Positions 8,084 to 15,699 of a stretch of 46,523 nt of DNA are shown one piece after another. How positions within the stretch are numbered: position 1 is the stretch's first letter; each line of letters begins with the position of its first letter. Location: positions 1 to 46,523 of the forward strand of contig NZ_VTQV01000034.1 in assembly GCF_008764245.1 (NCBI RefSeq), read 5' to 3'. The position numbers and the translations under genes are program-made. The notes under the pieces were generated by a model. It saw only the letters and a list, made by a program, of their open reading frames with translations, did no database searches and was not told the origin of the DNA. This DNA comes from Bacillus subtilis. GTDB lineage: Bacteria > Bacillota > Bacilli > Bacillales > Bacillaceae_C.

Positions 8084-9249
8084 TTCGAAGCTTCCTTCCT
8101 TTTATCTGTTATATGTTTTTTCTTTAAAGCATTATGTTCTTCTAATGTTTTTGCAAAGTATACATCCCCTGTCCCATATTCTGCTAGGAAATAAAGATAA
8201 TCGGTATCGGCAGGGTTCAAAACAGCTTCAATCGACTCCTTACCAGCATTCGCAATAGGACCAGGTGTTAATCCCTTATGCACATACGTATTGTAGGGGG
8301 AATCTACTTTCAGATCTTCATACATTGTTCGTACTTGGTGCTCCCCTAAGGCATATGCGATTGTCGGATCTGTTTGTAGAGGCATGTCCTCGTCTATTCG
8401 ATTAAAAAAGACACTGGCAATCTTTTGGCGATCCGCTTTGGCTGTTGCCTCTTTTTCAATTAATGAAGCCAAAGTCAGCAATTCGTGAACACTCATTTTT
8501 TTCTCAGACAGAGCTCCATCATAGTTCGCTAATACCTTCTCGGTTTGTTTTATCATTGGATCAATAATAGCTTCTAGTGATGGATTTTCCTCATAAAAAG
8601 AGTAAGTAGCTGGATATAAGTATCCTTCAAATGGATGCTTAATATTTTTAGCTTTCATATCATCTGTAATGATTTCAGGATATTTTTTCGCAAATTCTTC
8701 TATTGTCTTCGGATCATCTAATTTCTCCATAATCTCTTTTGCTGAATAATCCGTTTGTTTAGCTATTAAATCGGCAATTTGCTCTAGTTGAAATCCTTCA
8801 GGCACAGTAATCTTGAAGACCTCTTTTTGGACTAACTTTCCAGATTGAAGCGCATTTGTTATCTCGGCTAATGTCATGGAAGGTGAAAACTTATAATTTC
8901 CCGCCTGGAATCCAGATATATTTTTAAATTTAACATAATATTTAAAAATGGTTCCATTTTTTATAATATTCTTTTCTTCCAATAATTGTCCAATAGAGGA
9001 CGTTGAGGAACCAATAGGCACTTCAATCTCTTTTTGCTTTTGATTGTCTGGATCAAGTGGTTTCAATGCTGATTCGATATATAGATATCCTCCTAACAGC
9101 GTTGCCCCAGCAACCAATACGAAAACCAGTGTGATAATGGCTACAATCTTCCTAATGATTCTCGCCTCATTTCCTCTCTCAATTAAATGATTTTTAATGA
9201 TCGTCTTTTTGGTTAATTTATTGTCTTTCTCGCGACTTTTATCCGCCAC
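8080..9249 (-). CDS. mltG: Endolytic murein transglycosylase MltG (YrrL)
   Basis: Cuts nascent glycan strands at the outer face of the membrane, setting strand length. The 389-residue protein has a basic cytoplasmic N-terminus, one membrane segment near 34-56, a LysM-like region, and the YceG catalytic domain with LASLIEKEA (catalytic Glu about 265) and LQTDPTIAYALG. I chose the GTG at 9249, seven bases after AAGGGGG; the in-frame TTG two codons earlier is too near that site. It overlaps trmR by four bases. Confidence 0.93.
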   Translation of the reverse strand: MADKSREKDNKLTKKTIIKNHLIERGNEARIIRKIVAIITLVFVLVAGATLLGGYLYIESALKPLDPDNQKQKEIEVPIGSSTSSIGQLLEEKNIIKNGTIFKYYVKFKNISGFQAGNYKFSPSMTLAEITNALQSGKLVQKEVFKITVPEGFQLEQIADLIAKQTDYSAKEIMEKLDDPKTIEEFAKKYPEIITDDMKAKNIKHPFEGYLYPATYSFYEENPSLEAIIDPMIKQTEKVLANYDGALSEKKMSVHELLTLASLIEKEATAKADRQKIASVFFNRIDEDMPLQTDPTIAYALGEHQVRTMYEDLKVDSPYNTYVHKGLTPGPIANAGKESIEAVLNPADTDYLYFLAEYGTGDVYFAKTLEEHNALKKKHITDKRKEASK

Positions 9250-9299
9250 GTACAATCCCCCTTATAAAGCAAAAAAGCTATTCGATCTTTTTCTCGTCC

Positions 9300-9305
9300 A
9301 TTATA
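9300..9305 (-). promoter_or_regulatory. Possible -10 of an mltG-trmR promoter
   Basis: A perfect TATAAT lies about 50 bases before the mltG start on the minus strand, with no good -35. A terminator upstream (9436-9467) makes a separate promoter likely here. Confidence 0.45.
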
Positions 9306-9435
9306 CTACAAAAAATGTCTAATTTACTTGTAAAATAAAATATACATTAAAAACAGGATAAAAAAAGGAATTCCTTAAACATTTGCAGCCTTCTATTGGA
9401 CAAATTTCTTAAGCTTGTGATGTGAAAATTAAAGC

Positions 9436-9467
9436 GAAAAACCTAGCCTGATTTATGGGCTAGGTCT
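9436..9467 (-). terminator. Rho-independent terminator after yrzB
   Basis: On the minus strand ACCTAGCC pairs with GGCTAGGT, followed by TTTTTCGC. It ends the alaS-yrzL-ruvX-yrzB unit about 30 bases beyond the yrzB stop. Confidence 0.85.
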
Positions 9468-9495
9468 TTCTTTATCGCTATTTGGGAGGTTCTTT

Positions 9496-9780
9496 CTATT
9501 CTTCTTCTTCAGCCAGAAATGTGTTTAACATTTCTTCAATCATATCCCATTCTTCTTCTGTTTCAATGGGTTCAAGATTTCCCCCATCACTTTCATTATT
9601 TTGGTTGTAAGCAGACGCATGAATTTCGATATCCTCATGCTCATCTTCTTCTGCTCCTGCAGGGAAGTATAATACATACGATTTATTGAATTCCTCTGAA
9701 TCAAAGGTAAATAAAATTTCATGTAGCTGTTCGTTTCCATCTTCATCAACAACTGTGATAAACTTTTCACCGTTTTCCAT
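9496..9780 (-). CDS. yrzB: YrzB-like DUF1292 protein
   Basis: A 94-residue, highly acidic protein ([29 protein letters not shown], a Glu-rich tail) belonging to the DUF1292 family that is conserved next to ruvX and yrzL in Firmicutes. The molecular function is unknown. GAGGTGAAGAT precedes the ATG. It starts 12 bases after the ruvX stop and is the last gene before a terminator. Confidence 0.88.
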   Translation of the reverse strand: MENGEKFITVVDEDGNEQLHEILFTFDSEEFNKSYVLYFPAGAEEDEHEDIEIHASAYNQNNESDGGNLEPIETEEEWDMIEEMLNTFLAEEEE

Positions 9781-9792
9781 ATCTTCACCTCA

Positions 9793-10209
9793 TTATTGTT
9801 GGCTATCTAAATAACCTTGTAAAATCATCACGGCGGCCATTTTGTCGATAACCTTTTTTCTTTTTTTTCGACTTACGTCTGCTGCAAGTAATACGCGTTC
9901 CGCCGCCATTGTGCTTAAACGCTCATCCCATAATAAGACCGGCAACTGGAATTGTGTCTCCAGTTTTTCTGCATACGATTTTGAAGCTTGTCCCCTTGGA
10001 CCAATCGTGTTATTCATATTTTTTGGGAAGCCGACGACAATTTTTTCCACGTGGTATTCTTCAATGACTTGTTTGATTCGATTAAAACCAAGATTATTTT
10101 TCTCCTCATCAATTGGGATGGTCTCTATCCCCTGAGCAGTCCATCCCATTTCATCACTTATCGCTACGCCAACCGTCTTGGACCCTACATCTAAACCCAT
10201 GATTCGCAT
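9793..10209 (-). CDS. ruvX: Holliday-junction resolvase-like nuclease RuvX/YqgF (YrrK)
   Basis: A 138-residue RNase H-fold protein. Motifs in order are [16 protein letters not shown] (first catalytic Asp about residue 6), [28 protein letters not shown] and a C-terminal [14 protein letters not shown]. The family is linked to 5' maturation of pre-16S rRNA and, more loosely, to Holliday junction processing. GAGGAATAATAT precedes the ATG. It is three bases from the yrzL stop, so one operon is likely. Confidence 0.92.
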   Translation of the reverse strand: MRIMGLDVGSKTVGVAISDEMGWTAQGIETIPIDEEKNNLGFNRIKQVIEEYHVEKIVVGFPKNMNNTIGPRGQASKSYAEKLETQFQLPVLLWDERLSTMAAERVLLAADVSRKKRKKVIDKMAAVMILQGYLDSQQ

Positions 10210-10212
10210 ATA

Positions 10213-10479
10213 TTATTCCTCACGATGCTGTTTTAAATACGATTTAACTAGCTCTTCAATGATTTCGTCCCTTTCAAGCTTTCGCATCATATTCCGTGCA
10301 TCCTGATGACGTGGAATGTAGGCTGGATCTCCGGAAAGTAAGTAACCAACGATTTGATTAATCGGGTGATACCCTTTTTCTTGAAGAGCTCCATATACCT
10401 GTAATAGGACCTCTTTCACTTCCTGCTCCATCGGATCCTCATGAAAATCAAATCGCATTGTTTTATCAAAAGAGCTCAA
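10213..10479 (-). CDS. yrzL: IreB-family regulatory protein (YrzL, DUF965)
   Basis: An 88-residue protein matching the DUF965/IreB family ([42 protein letters not shown]). IreB of Enterococcus is a substrate of the PASTA kinase IreK that influences cephalosporin resistance; the B. subtilis relative YrzL has no settled role. The start is TTG, seven bases after AGAGGTG. It lies between alaS and ruvX as in most Firmicutes. Confidence 0.9.
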   Translation of the reverse strand: MSSFDKTMRFDFHEDPMEQEVKEVLLQVYGALQEKGYHPINQIVGYLLSGDPAYIPRHQDARNMMRKLERDEIIEELVKSYLKQHREE

Positions 10480-10508
10480 TATATAACACCTCTCTTAAGA
10501 CTACCATT

Positions 10509-10560
10509 AAAGTGTGTGTTCAAAAAGGAGTTTTACCGGACTTTTTGAACATCCTCTTAA
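10509..10560. repeat. Minimal family A element, copy R4
   Basis: Only the two ends of the family A element remain: TGTTCAAAAAG and its inverse CTTTTTGAACA, with about 13 bases between. TTAAAG appears at both edges (10507-10512 and 10557-10562), either as a target duplication or as part of the terminal repeat. It sits between alaS and yrzL, so it is probably co-transcribed. Confidence 0.75.
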
Positions 10561-10614
10561 AGATAGGTCCAATTGTTAAACATTACCTATATTGTACATG
10601 ATTTCGACTTGGAA

Positions 10615-13239
10615 TCAAACGGATTTCACCCAATCCTTGACATAGTTTAGCGCTTCTTCCAATTTTTCGGGGTTTTTCCCTCCAGCCTGGGCCATATCTG
10701 GACGACCACCACCACCGCCACCACAAATCTTCGCTACTTCCTTTACTAATTTTCCGGCGTGATATTTTTCCGTTAAATCCTTTGTGACAGCTGCAATAAT
10801 GTTCACTTTTCCATTTTGGCTTGAAGCCAAAACAATGATTCCTGAAGATATTTTTTGTTTTAAATCATCTACCGTGGTTCTCAACGTATTCATATCTGTT
10901 GATTGCACTTGATTCACTAAAACTTTTACCCCCTCAATCATTTCTACTTGATTGAGCATTTTTCCTGCTTCTTGATTTGCCATTTTGGCTGATAGAGATT
11001 CATTTTCACGGTGAACATCTTTCAATTCACTTAGTAAGGATTTCACTCTATGAACAAGATTCACCGGCTTTGTTTTCAATAGTTCTGCAATCGTATCAAG
11101 CCTTTTTAATTCGTCACTTACTATTTCATAGGCAGCTTTACCTGTTACAGCTTCTATTCTACGAGTACCAGCCCCAATTCCACTCTCAGATAAAATTTTG
11201 AAGAAGCCAATGGAGGCGCTGTTTCCTACATGACATCCACCGCATAGCTCAAGGCTGTAATCACTAATGGAGACAACGCGAACCACATCACCATATTTTT
11301 CACCAAATAAAGCCATAGCCCCTTTTTCTTTCGCTTGATCAATCGGCATCGTCTCAGTGGTTACAGGTAAGGATGCCCAGATCTTTTCATTGACAATATG
11401 TTCGATTTCTTCTAATTCATTTGGCTTGACTTGACCAAAATGAGAGAAGTCAAAACGTAGGCGATCCGGACCAACATAGGATCCAGCTTGGTTTACATGC
11501 TGGCCAAGGACATCTTTTAGAGCTTGATGTAATAGATGGGTAACAGTATGATTTTTCTCCGTTTGCCGGCGCATCGTTTCATCCACTTGAGCATGCACTG
11601 TCATTCCTTCTTTTAAGACACCTGCGTTTACTTTTGCCTTATGAAGATTTTGTCCATTTGGCGCCTTTTGAACTTCTGTCACTTGAACAAGAAGACCTTC
11701 AGCGATTAACTGACCTTGATCCGCAACCTGACCGCCACTTTCCGCATAAAAAGGAGTCTCTTCAAGGATAAATTCTACCTCATCCCCAACTTCTGCGAAT
11801 TCTACTAGCTCGCCATCTTTAATGATTGCTTGGACTTTCGTTTCTACACTTAATTGTCCATAACCGATAAATTCACTAGCCACATTGACCTCACCTAATA
11901 TACCGCCTTGAACATGCATAGATGCCGTATCTTCCCGGGCAGATCGAGCCCTTTCTCTCTGTTGCTCCATTGCCTTTTCAAACCCAGCATGGTCAATCCC
12001 CATCTGTTCTTCCTCGGCATATTCTTCTGTTAACTCAACCGGGAAACCATACGTATCATAAAGCTTGAAAACATTCGCACCATCGATAACTGTTTTTCCT
12101 TCTTCCTTTGCCTTCCTGATCATAGCAGATAAAATCTCTAGCCCATCATGCAACGTCTCATGGAAACGATCCTCTTCATTTTTAATTACTTTTTGGATAA
12201 AATCCGTTTTCTCCATCACATTCGGGTAATAATCTTTCATAATCTCCGCCACAGTAGGGACTAATTGATACATAAATGGTTTTTCAATTTGAATTTGTTT
12301 GGCATATCGTACAGCTCTTCTCAATAACCGCCGTAATACATAACCACGCCCTTCATTGGAAGGTAAAGCCCCATCCGCAACGGCAAAGCTTACGGTACGA
12401 ATATGATCAGCAATGACTTTAAAAGCTGTTCCTGTTGCTGCATCATAAGTTTGACCAGAAATCTTCTCCGTTGCATGAATAATCGGTAAAAATAGATCTG
12501 TATCGAAATTAGTTGGGGCATTTTGGATAACAGACGCCATTCTCTCCAAGCCCATCCCCGTATCAATATTTTTCTTTGGTAAAGGAGTATACGTCCCATC
12601 AGGATTATGATTAAATTGGGAAAAAACTAAATTCCAAATTTCCAAATAACGTTCATTTTCTCCTCCTGGATAAAGCTCAGGATCATTTGGGTCATCTCCA
12701 TACTCAGGACCTCGATCATAGAAAATCTCTGTATTCGGGCCACTCGGACCTTCCCCAATATCCCAGAAGTTTTCCTCCAATCGGATAATCCTCTCTTCCG
12801 GCAAGCCGATTCTCTTATGCCACAACTCAAATGCCTCATCATCTTCAGGATGAATCGTCACTGATAACTTTTCTGCCTCAAAACCAATCCATTTTGGATC
12901 TGTTAGAAATTCCCAGGCCCATTCAATTGCTTCTTCTTTGAAATAATCACCGATAGAGAAATTACCAAGCATCTCAAAAAAAGTATGATGTCTTGCTGTT
13001 TTACCTACATTTTCAATATCATTTGTGCGGATTGATTTTTGTGCATTCACAATCCGTGGATTCTCAGGCTTTACCCGTCCATCAAAATATTTCTTTAAAG
13101 TTGCCACTCCACTATTAATCCATAATAATGTTGGATCATCATGGGGAATTAAAGATGCACTCGGTTCAACGGAATGCCCTTTTTCTTGGAAAAAGTCTAA
13201 GTACATTTGCCTAATTTCGGCACCAGTTAGTTGTTTCAT
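10615..13239 (-). CDS. alaS: Alanyl-tRNA synthetase
   Basis: Charges tRNA-Ala. The 874-residue protein has the class II catalytic domain ([37 protein letters not shown] region), the editing domain with the zinc-binding HTVTHLLH and ELCGGCHVG motifs, and the C-terminal glycine-rich segment [18 protein letters not shown]. The ATG at 13239 follows AAGGAG by nine bases; an in-frame GTG three codons upstream is less likely. A T-box leader with a GCC specifier controls it. Confidence 0.97.
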   Translation of the reverse strand: MKQLTGAEIRQMYLDFFQEKGHSVEPSASLIPHDDPTLLWINSGVATLKKYFDGRVKPENPRIVNAQKSIRTNDIENVGKTARHHTFFEMLGNFSIGDYFKEEAIEWAWEFLTDPKWIGFEAEKLSVTIHPEDDEAFELWHKRIGLPEERIIRLEENFWDIGEGPSGPNTEIFYDRGPEYGDDPNDPELYPGGENERYLEIWNLVFSQFNHNPDGTYTPLPKKNIDTGMGLERMASVIQNAPTNFDTDLFLPIIHATEKISGQTYDAATGTAFKVIADHIRTVSFAVADGALPSNEGRGYVLRRLLRRAVRYAKQIQIEKPFMYQLVPTVAEIMKDYYPNVMEKTDFIQKVIKNEEDRFHETLHDGLEILSAMIRKAKEEGKTVIDGANVFKLYDTYGFPVELTEEYAEEEQMGIDHAGFEKAMEQQRERARSAREDTASMHVQGGILGEVNVASEFIGYGQLSVETKVQAIIKDGELVEFAEVGDEVEFILEETPFYAESGGQVADQGQLIAEGLLVQVTEVQKAPNGQNLHKAKVNAGVLKEGMTVHAQVDETMRRQTEKNHTVTHLLHQALKDVLGQHVNQAGSYVGPDRLRFDFSHFGQVKPNELEEIEHIVNEKIWASLPVTTETMPIDQAKEKGAMALFGEKYGDVVRVVSISDYSLELCGGCHVGNSASIGFFKILSESGIGAGTRRIEAVTGKAAYEIVSDELKRLDTIAELLKTKPVNLVHRVKSLLSELKDVHRENESLSAKMANQEAGKMLNQVEMIEGVKVLVNQVQSTDMNTLRTTVDDLKQKISSGIIVLASSQNGKVNIIAAVTKDLTEKYHAGKLVKEVAKICGGGGGGRPDMAQAGGKNPEKLEEALNYVKDWVKSV

Positions 13240-13270
13240 TTTTTTCACTCCTTCTAAAAATATAAAATAT

Positions 13271-13519
13271 AAAAAAGCCTCGCCCCTATACAGGGGCGAA
13301 GCTATATTTCACGGTACCACCCTGATTCGATCAACGGAAATCATTGATCATCTCAAGTCACCTTAACGCGGCAAACGGCAGGAATTAGCTGCTCTCGGGA
13401 TTGGCGTGTTGTTAATAATACGGATAGAATCTCTTTCAGCCTCGGAAATTCTTCTCTTTTATTCGCACTTCTTTAACAACTAGATCCTTCATCAAGTTCC
13501 ATTAATTAACTTAATCTAT
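13271..13519 (-). promoter_or_regulatory. Alanine T-box riboswitch of alaS
   Basis: On the minus strand the T-box CAGGGTGGTACCGTG is at 13310-13324, followed by a strong terminator (13271-13302; CTCGCCCCT against AGGGGCG, then TTTTTT). Stem I has the helix GTTGTTAA (13473-13480) with TTAACAAC (13408-13415), and just after it GCC at 13403-13405 followed by A, consistent with an alanine specifier. Uncharged tRNA-Ala should favour the antiterminator. Confidence 0.93.
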
Positions 13520-13525
13520 ATTCGC

Positions 13526-13554
13526 ATTATAGAAAGAGGAAGATGATTTGTCAA
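13526..13554 (-). promoter_or_regulatory. Consensus sigma-A promoter of alaS
   Basis: A perfect TTGACA (13549-13554) and a perfect TATAAT (13526-13531), 17 bases apart, sit directly before the T-box leader. Confidence 0.93.
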
Positions 13555-13555
13555 T

Positions 13556-14626
13556 CTATGACTGTCTAGTTTTTATTAAATAGTCCCTCGAGTGAACAAT
13601 CGCAATTTTGATGACAGCCAGAATAGGGATGGATAAAATCATGCCTATCACTCCAAAAACCTCTCCTCCAACTACTAAGGCTGCCATAATAAATAGCGGA
13701 TGCATATGAAGGGATTTCCCAACGATAAAGGGTGATAAAACATTCCCTTCTAAAAATTGAATAATAAGCATTGCGATCGTAGTAATAATCGCTAATTTGG
13801 GTGAGGATAACAAAGCGATAGCAACTGTCGGAACTAAGCCTATGACAGATCCAAAATAAGGAATAATATTCGTAATACCAATAAATAGTCCTAGCATAAT
13901 TGGATAATTCACACCTAATATAACTAAGGTTACAGTCGACAAAACTGCGACTAAAGCACATACTAATATTTGACCGCGAATATATCCACCTAATGATTCA
14001 TTCACTGCTTCGAGAAACTTCTGTCCATTTTCACGCCATCTTTTTGGGGCTATGTACCATGTTGCCCTTTTTAATAATGAAATGTCTTTTAGCATATAAA
14101 AAGAAATAAACGGAATGACCGCAATAATCACAAGATAATCAATTAAGGCAACAAGAGAATTAATACTTTTCTCAATCCATCGATTAAACCATTTTTCTAA
14201 GGCATCTATTTTTTCATCGATTTGATTTTGAATTCCATCTGGAAAATGGGATGTGGACACTTCTAAATGATGAATCCAATCTCGGTATTGACCGATGAAA
14301 ATTGGTAGCTGATCAGAAAAATCCCGTAGTTGTCGAATAAACAATGGAATTCCTACATACATTCCATAACCCATTCCAATAAAAAAGGTTACATAAATGA
14401 GGGTAATAGCCAATGTCCTATTCATTCCAAATTTCTCTAGACGAATAATAATGGGGTGCAGAATATATGCGATAAATCCACTTATTAAAAAAGGCATCAC
14501 TCCAATCATTATCGCTCTTAAAATGGGGAGCCATACTGGTTTGATTAGTAAGAAGCAATAAAGAGTTAAAAAAATGAGTAATACGATACTTAGTTTTAAT
14601 ATAAATTGGAGATGACGCTCTTTCAA
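13556..14626 (-). CDS. yrrI: AI-2E family membrane protein (YrrI)
   Basis: A polytopic membrane protein of 356 residues in the AI-2E/PerM transporter family, with membrane segments near the N-terminus, a soluble stretch near 85-155, and a C-terminal cluster including GLFIGITNIIPYFGSVIGLVPTV and LEGNVLSPFIVGKSLHMHPL. I start it at TTG 14626 because GGAGGG lies seven bases upstream; a longer reading frame runs 33 codons into repeat R5 and its extra residues do not look like protein. The substrate is unknown. Transcription probably reads through from recD2-yrrD across two repeats. Confidence 0.85.
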   Translation of the reverse strand: MKERHLQFILKLSIVLLIFLTLYCFLLIKPVWLPILRAIMIGVMPFLISGFIAYILHPIIIRLEKFGMNRTLAITLIYVTFFIGMGYGMYVGIPLFIRQLRDFSDQLPIFIGQYRDWIHHLEVSTSHFPDGIQNQIDEKIDALEKWFNRWIEKSINSLVALIDYLVIIAVIPFISFYMLKDISLLKRATWYIAPKRWRENGQKFLEAVNESLGGYIRGQILVCALVAVLSTVTLVILGVNYPIMLGLFIGITNIIPYFGSVIGLVPTVAIALLSSPKLAIITTIAMLIIQFLEGNVLSPFIVGKSLHMHPLFIMAALVVGGEVFGVIGMILSIPILAVIKIAIVHSRDYLIKTRQS

Positions 14627-14688
14627 AAGTTCTCCCTCCTCGCCGTTAGTTTTCCTTGCGAAAAGAGAATTTATGTAGAGATCATTAA

Positions 14689-14810
14689 GAAAAGCGCAAG
14701 CGCCTTGCTCAGCCCCGACAAGCAAATGTTCCTGAACCTATGAAGGGCGATCTTTCCCTTCATAGGTTCAGGGTTATTTGACCTCGAGGGGCTAGGCGCT
14801 GGAGCTAGAT
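14689..14810 (+). repeat. Family C structured repeat, copy R5
   Basis: Starts GAAAAGCGCAAGCGCC and ends GGCGCTGGAGCTAGAT. It folds as nested helices: GCGCCT with AGGCGC, AGCCCC with GGGGCT, CAAAT with ATTTG, and a perfect 17-base apical stem (14731-14747 with 14756-14772) around the loop CGATCTTT. The second C copy (within R8) differs in all helices except CAAAT/ATTTG, yet pairs fully. Confidence 0.85.
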
Positions 14811-14850
14811 CCGAACATTAGCCAATTTTTATACTTTCCTATCCTGTGAA

Positions 14851-14963
14851 AAAAACGCAAGCGCCCGTTTAGCGACGTACAAACTTGGATAATGGAAAAG
14901 GTTCAAAGGCTAAATACGCGCCTTCCTGGCACAACACCGTTCTGACCAACTTCCTGTTTGCCC
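14851..14963 (+). repeat. Half of a family B repeat, copy R6
   Basis: It carries the left half of family B (GCGCCCGTTTAGCGACGTAC and on) but lacks the right half, running instead into the terminator of the zinc-ribbon gene. Two decayed mini-hairpins, at 14918-14932 and 14946-14960, have AGGAA loops when read on the minus strand. Confidence 0.75.
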
Positions 14964-14992
14964 AAAAAAAGAAGCCTCCAACTGGAGACTTC
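14964..14992 (-). terminator. Rho-independent terminator after the zinc-ribbon gene
   Basis: On the minus strand GAAG-CTCCA pairs with TGGAG-CTTC across a short loop and is followed by TTTTTTT. It begins four bases beyond the stop of the zinc-ribbon gene. Confidence 0.88.
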
Positions 14993-14995
14993 CTA

Positions 14996-15187
14996 TTAAC
15001 TAAGCTTGCGGAGTTGCTCATCAAATAAATCATCCAAGGAACTTAGGCTTCCATCCTCTTCCACTTGATGAGTATGGATCGTTTCCTTCCCAATGGATAA
15101 TTCAATGAAGCAATTCCAACAATAATATTGATTGACGCCGATCTTACCGAGATCCTTACTTTGGCAATTCGGACACTTCATCATCAT
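14996..15187 (-). CDS. Small zinc-ribbon protein
   Basis: About 63 residues. CPNCQSKDLG and YYCWNCFIEL give a CxxC...CxxC zinc ribbon in the first half, followed by an acidic tail (HQVEEDGSLSSLDDLFDEQL). I believe it corresponds to the small gene found between yrrI and yrrD in B. subtilis (possibly yrzR) but am not certain of the name. The function is unknown. The ATG at 15187 follows GAGGTGG; ATG codons one and two triplets later are alternatives. Its start overlaps the yrrD end by 32 bases in another frame. Confidence 0.75.
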   Translation of the reverse strand: MMMKCPNCQSKDLGKIGVNQYYCWNCFIELSIGKETIHTHQVEEDGSLSSLDDLFDEQLRKLS

Positions 15188-15674
15188 TATGACCACCTCG
15201 TAACTTATTCACTGACATTACGAGTGTCTCTTCTCTAATCTGGGGTGGAAGTGGAGTCCGAATGATTCGTTTTCCTTTTGTGATATCAGAAAAGAAACCA
15301 TCTGTCAGCTCATACCCTACGATCGTGCCCATTTCCTCTAAAAAATATACATCATCTAATAAACCTAAAGTTTCCCCTTCTTGAGAAATGGTTTTGATTT
15401 TTGCTAGAGGCTGATCATGTGTCATGGTATATGTCTGTTCATTTTTACTATAGGGCATAAGTTTCTCATCGGCACGAAGGGTAATCCCGCTCTCTTCCCA
15501 AGCTGTTATTTCTTCCATTGGTACAATAAATTTCTTTCCCATTAAACCTTTTTTCTGTAACAACAAATGGGTAACACGACCATTCGCTTCAATACAAATA
15601 TCACAAACAGAGCCGAACAACTCTCCCTGATGATCGTATATAGGCGTGTCCTTTAAGAGGGAAAAGGTCCGCAA
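15156..15674 (-). CDS. yrrD: YrrD-like PRC-barrel protein
   Basis: A 172-residue protein with two PRC-barrel-like repeats (TFSLLKDTPIYDHQGELFGSV and KIKTISQEGETLGLLDDVYF), matching YrrD (174 residues) in length and position. The function is unknown; PRC barrels bind RNA or proteins in other families. I chose the TTG at 15674, eight bases after AAAGGAG; an upstream extension runs into recD2 and looks non-coding. It lies 25 bases from the recD2 stop and overlaps the zinc-ribbon gene. Confidence 0.82.
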   Translation of the reverse strand: MRTFSLLKDTPIYDHQGELFGSVCDICIEANGRVTHLLLQKKGLMGKKFIVPMEEITAWEESGITLRADEKLMPYSKNEQTYTMTHDQPLAKIKTISQEGETLGLLDDVYFLEEMGTIVGYELTDGFFSDITKGKRIIRTPLPPQIREETLVMSVNKLRGGHNDDEVSELPK

Positions 15675-15699
15675 AGAATCTACTCCTTTCCGAACATTT

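Noticed and set aside
14627-14725. 33-codon N-terminal extension of yrrI
   Set aside because: It is encoded by repeat R5 and adjoining sequence, and a good ribosome site directly precedes the internal TTG.
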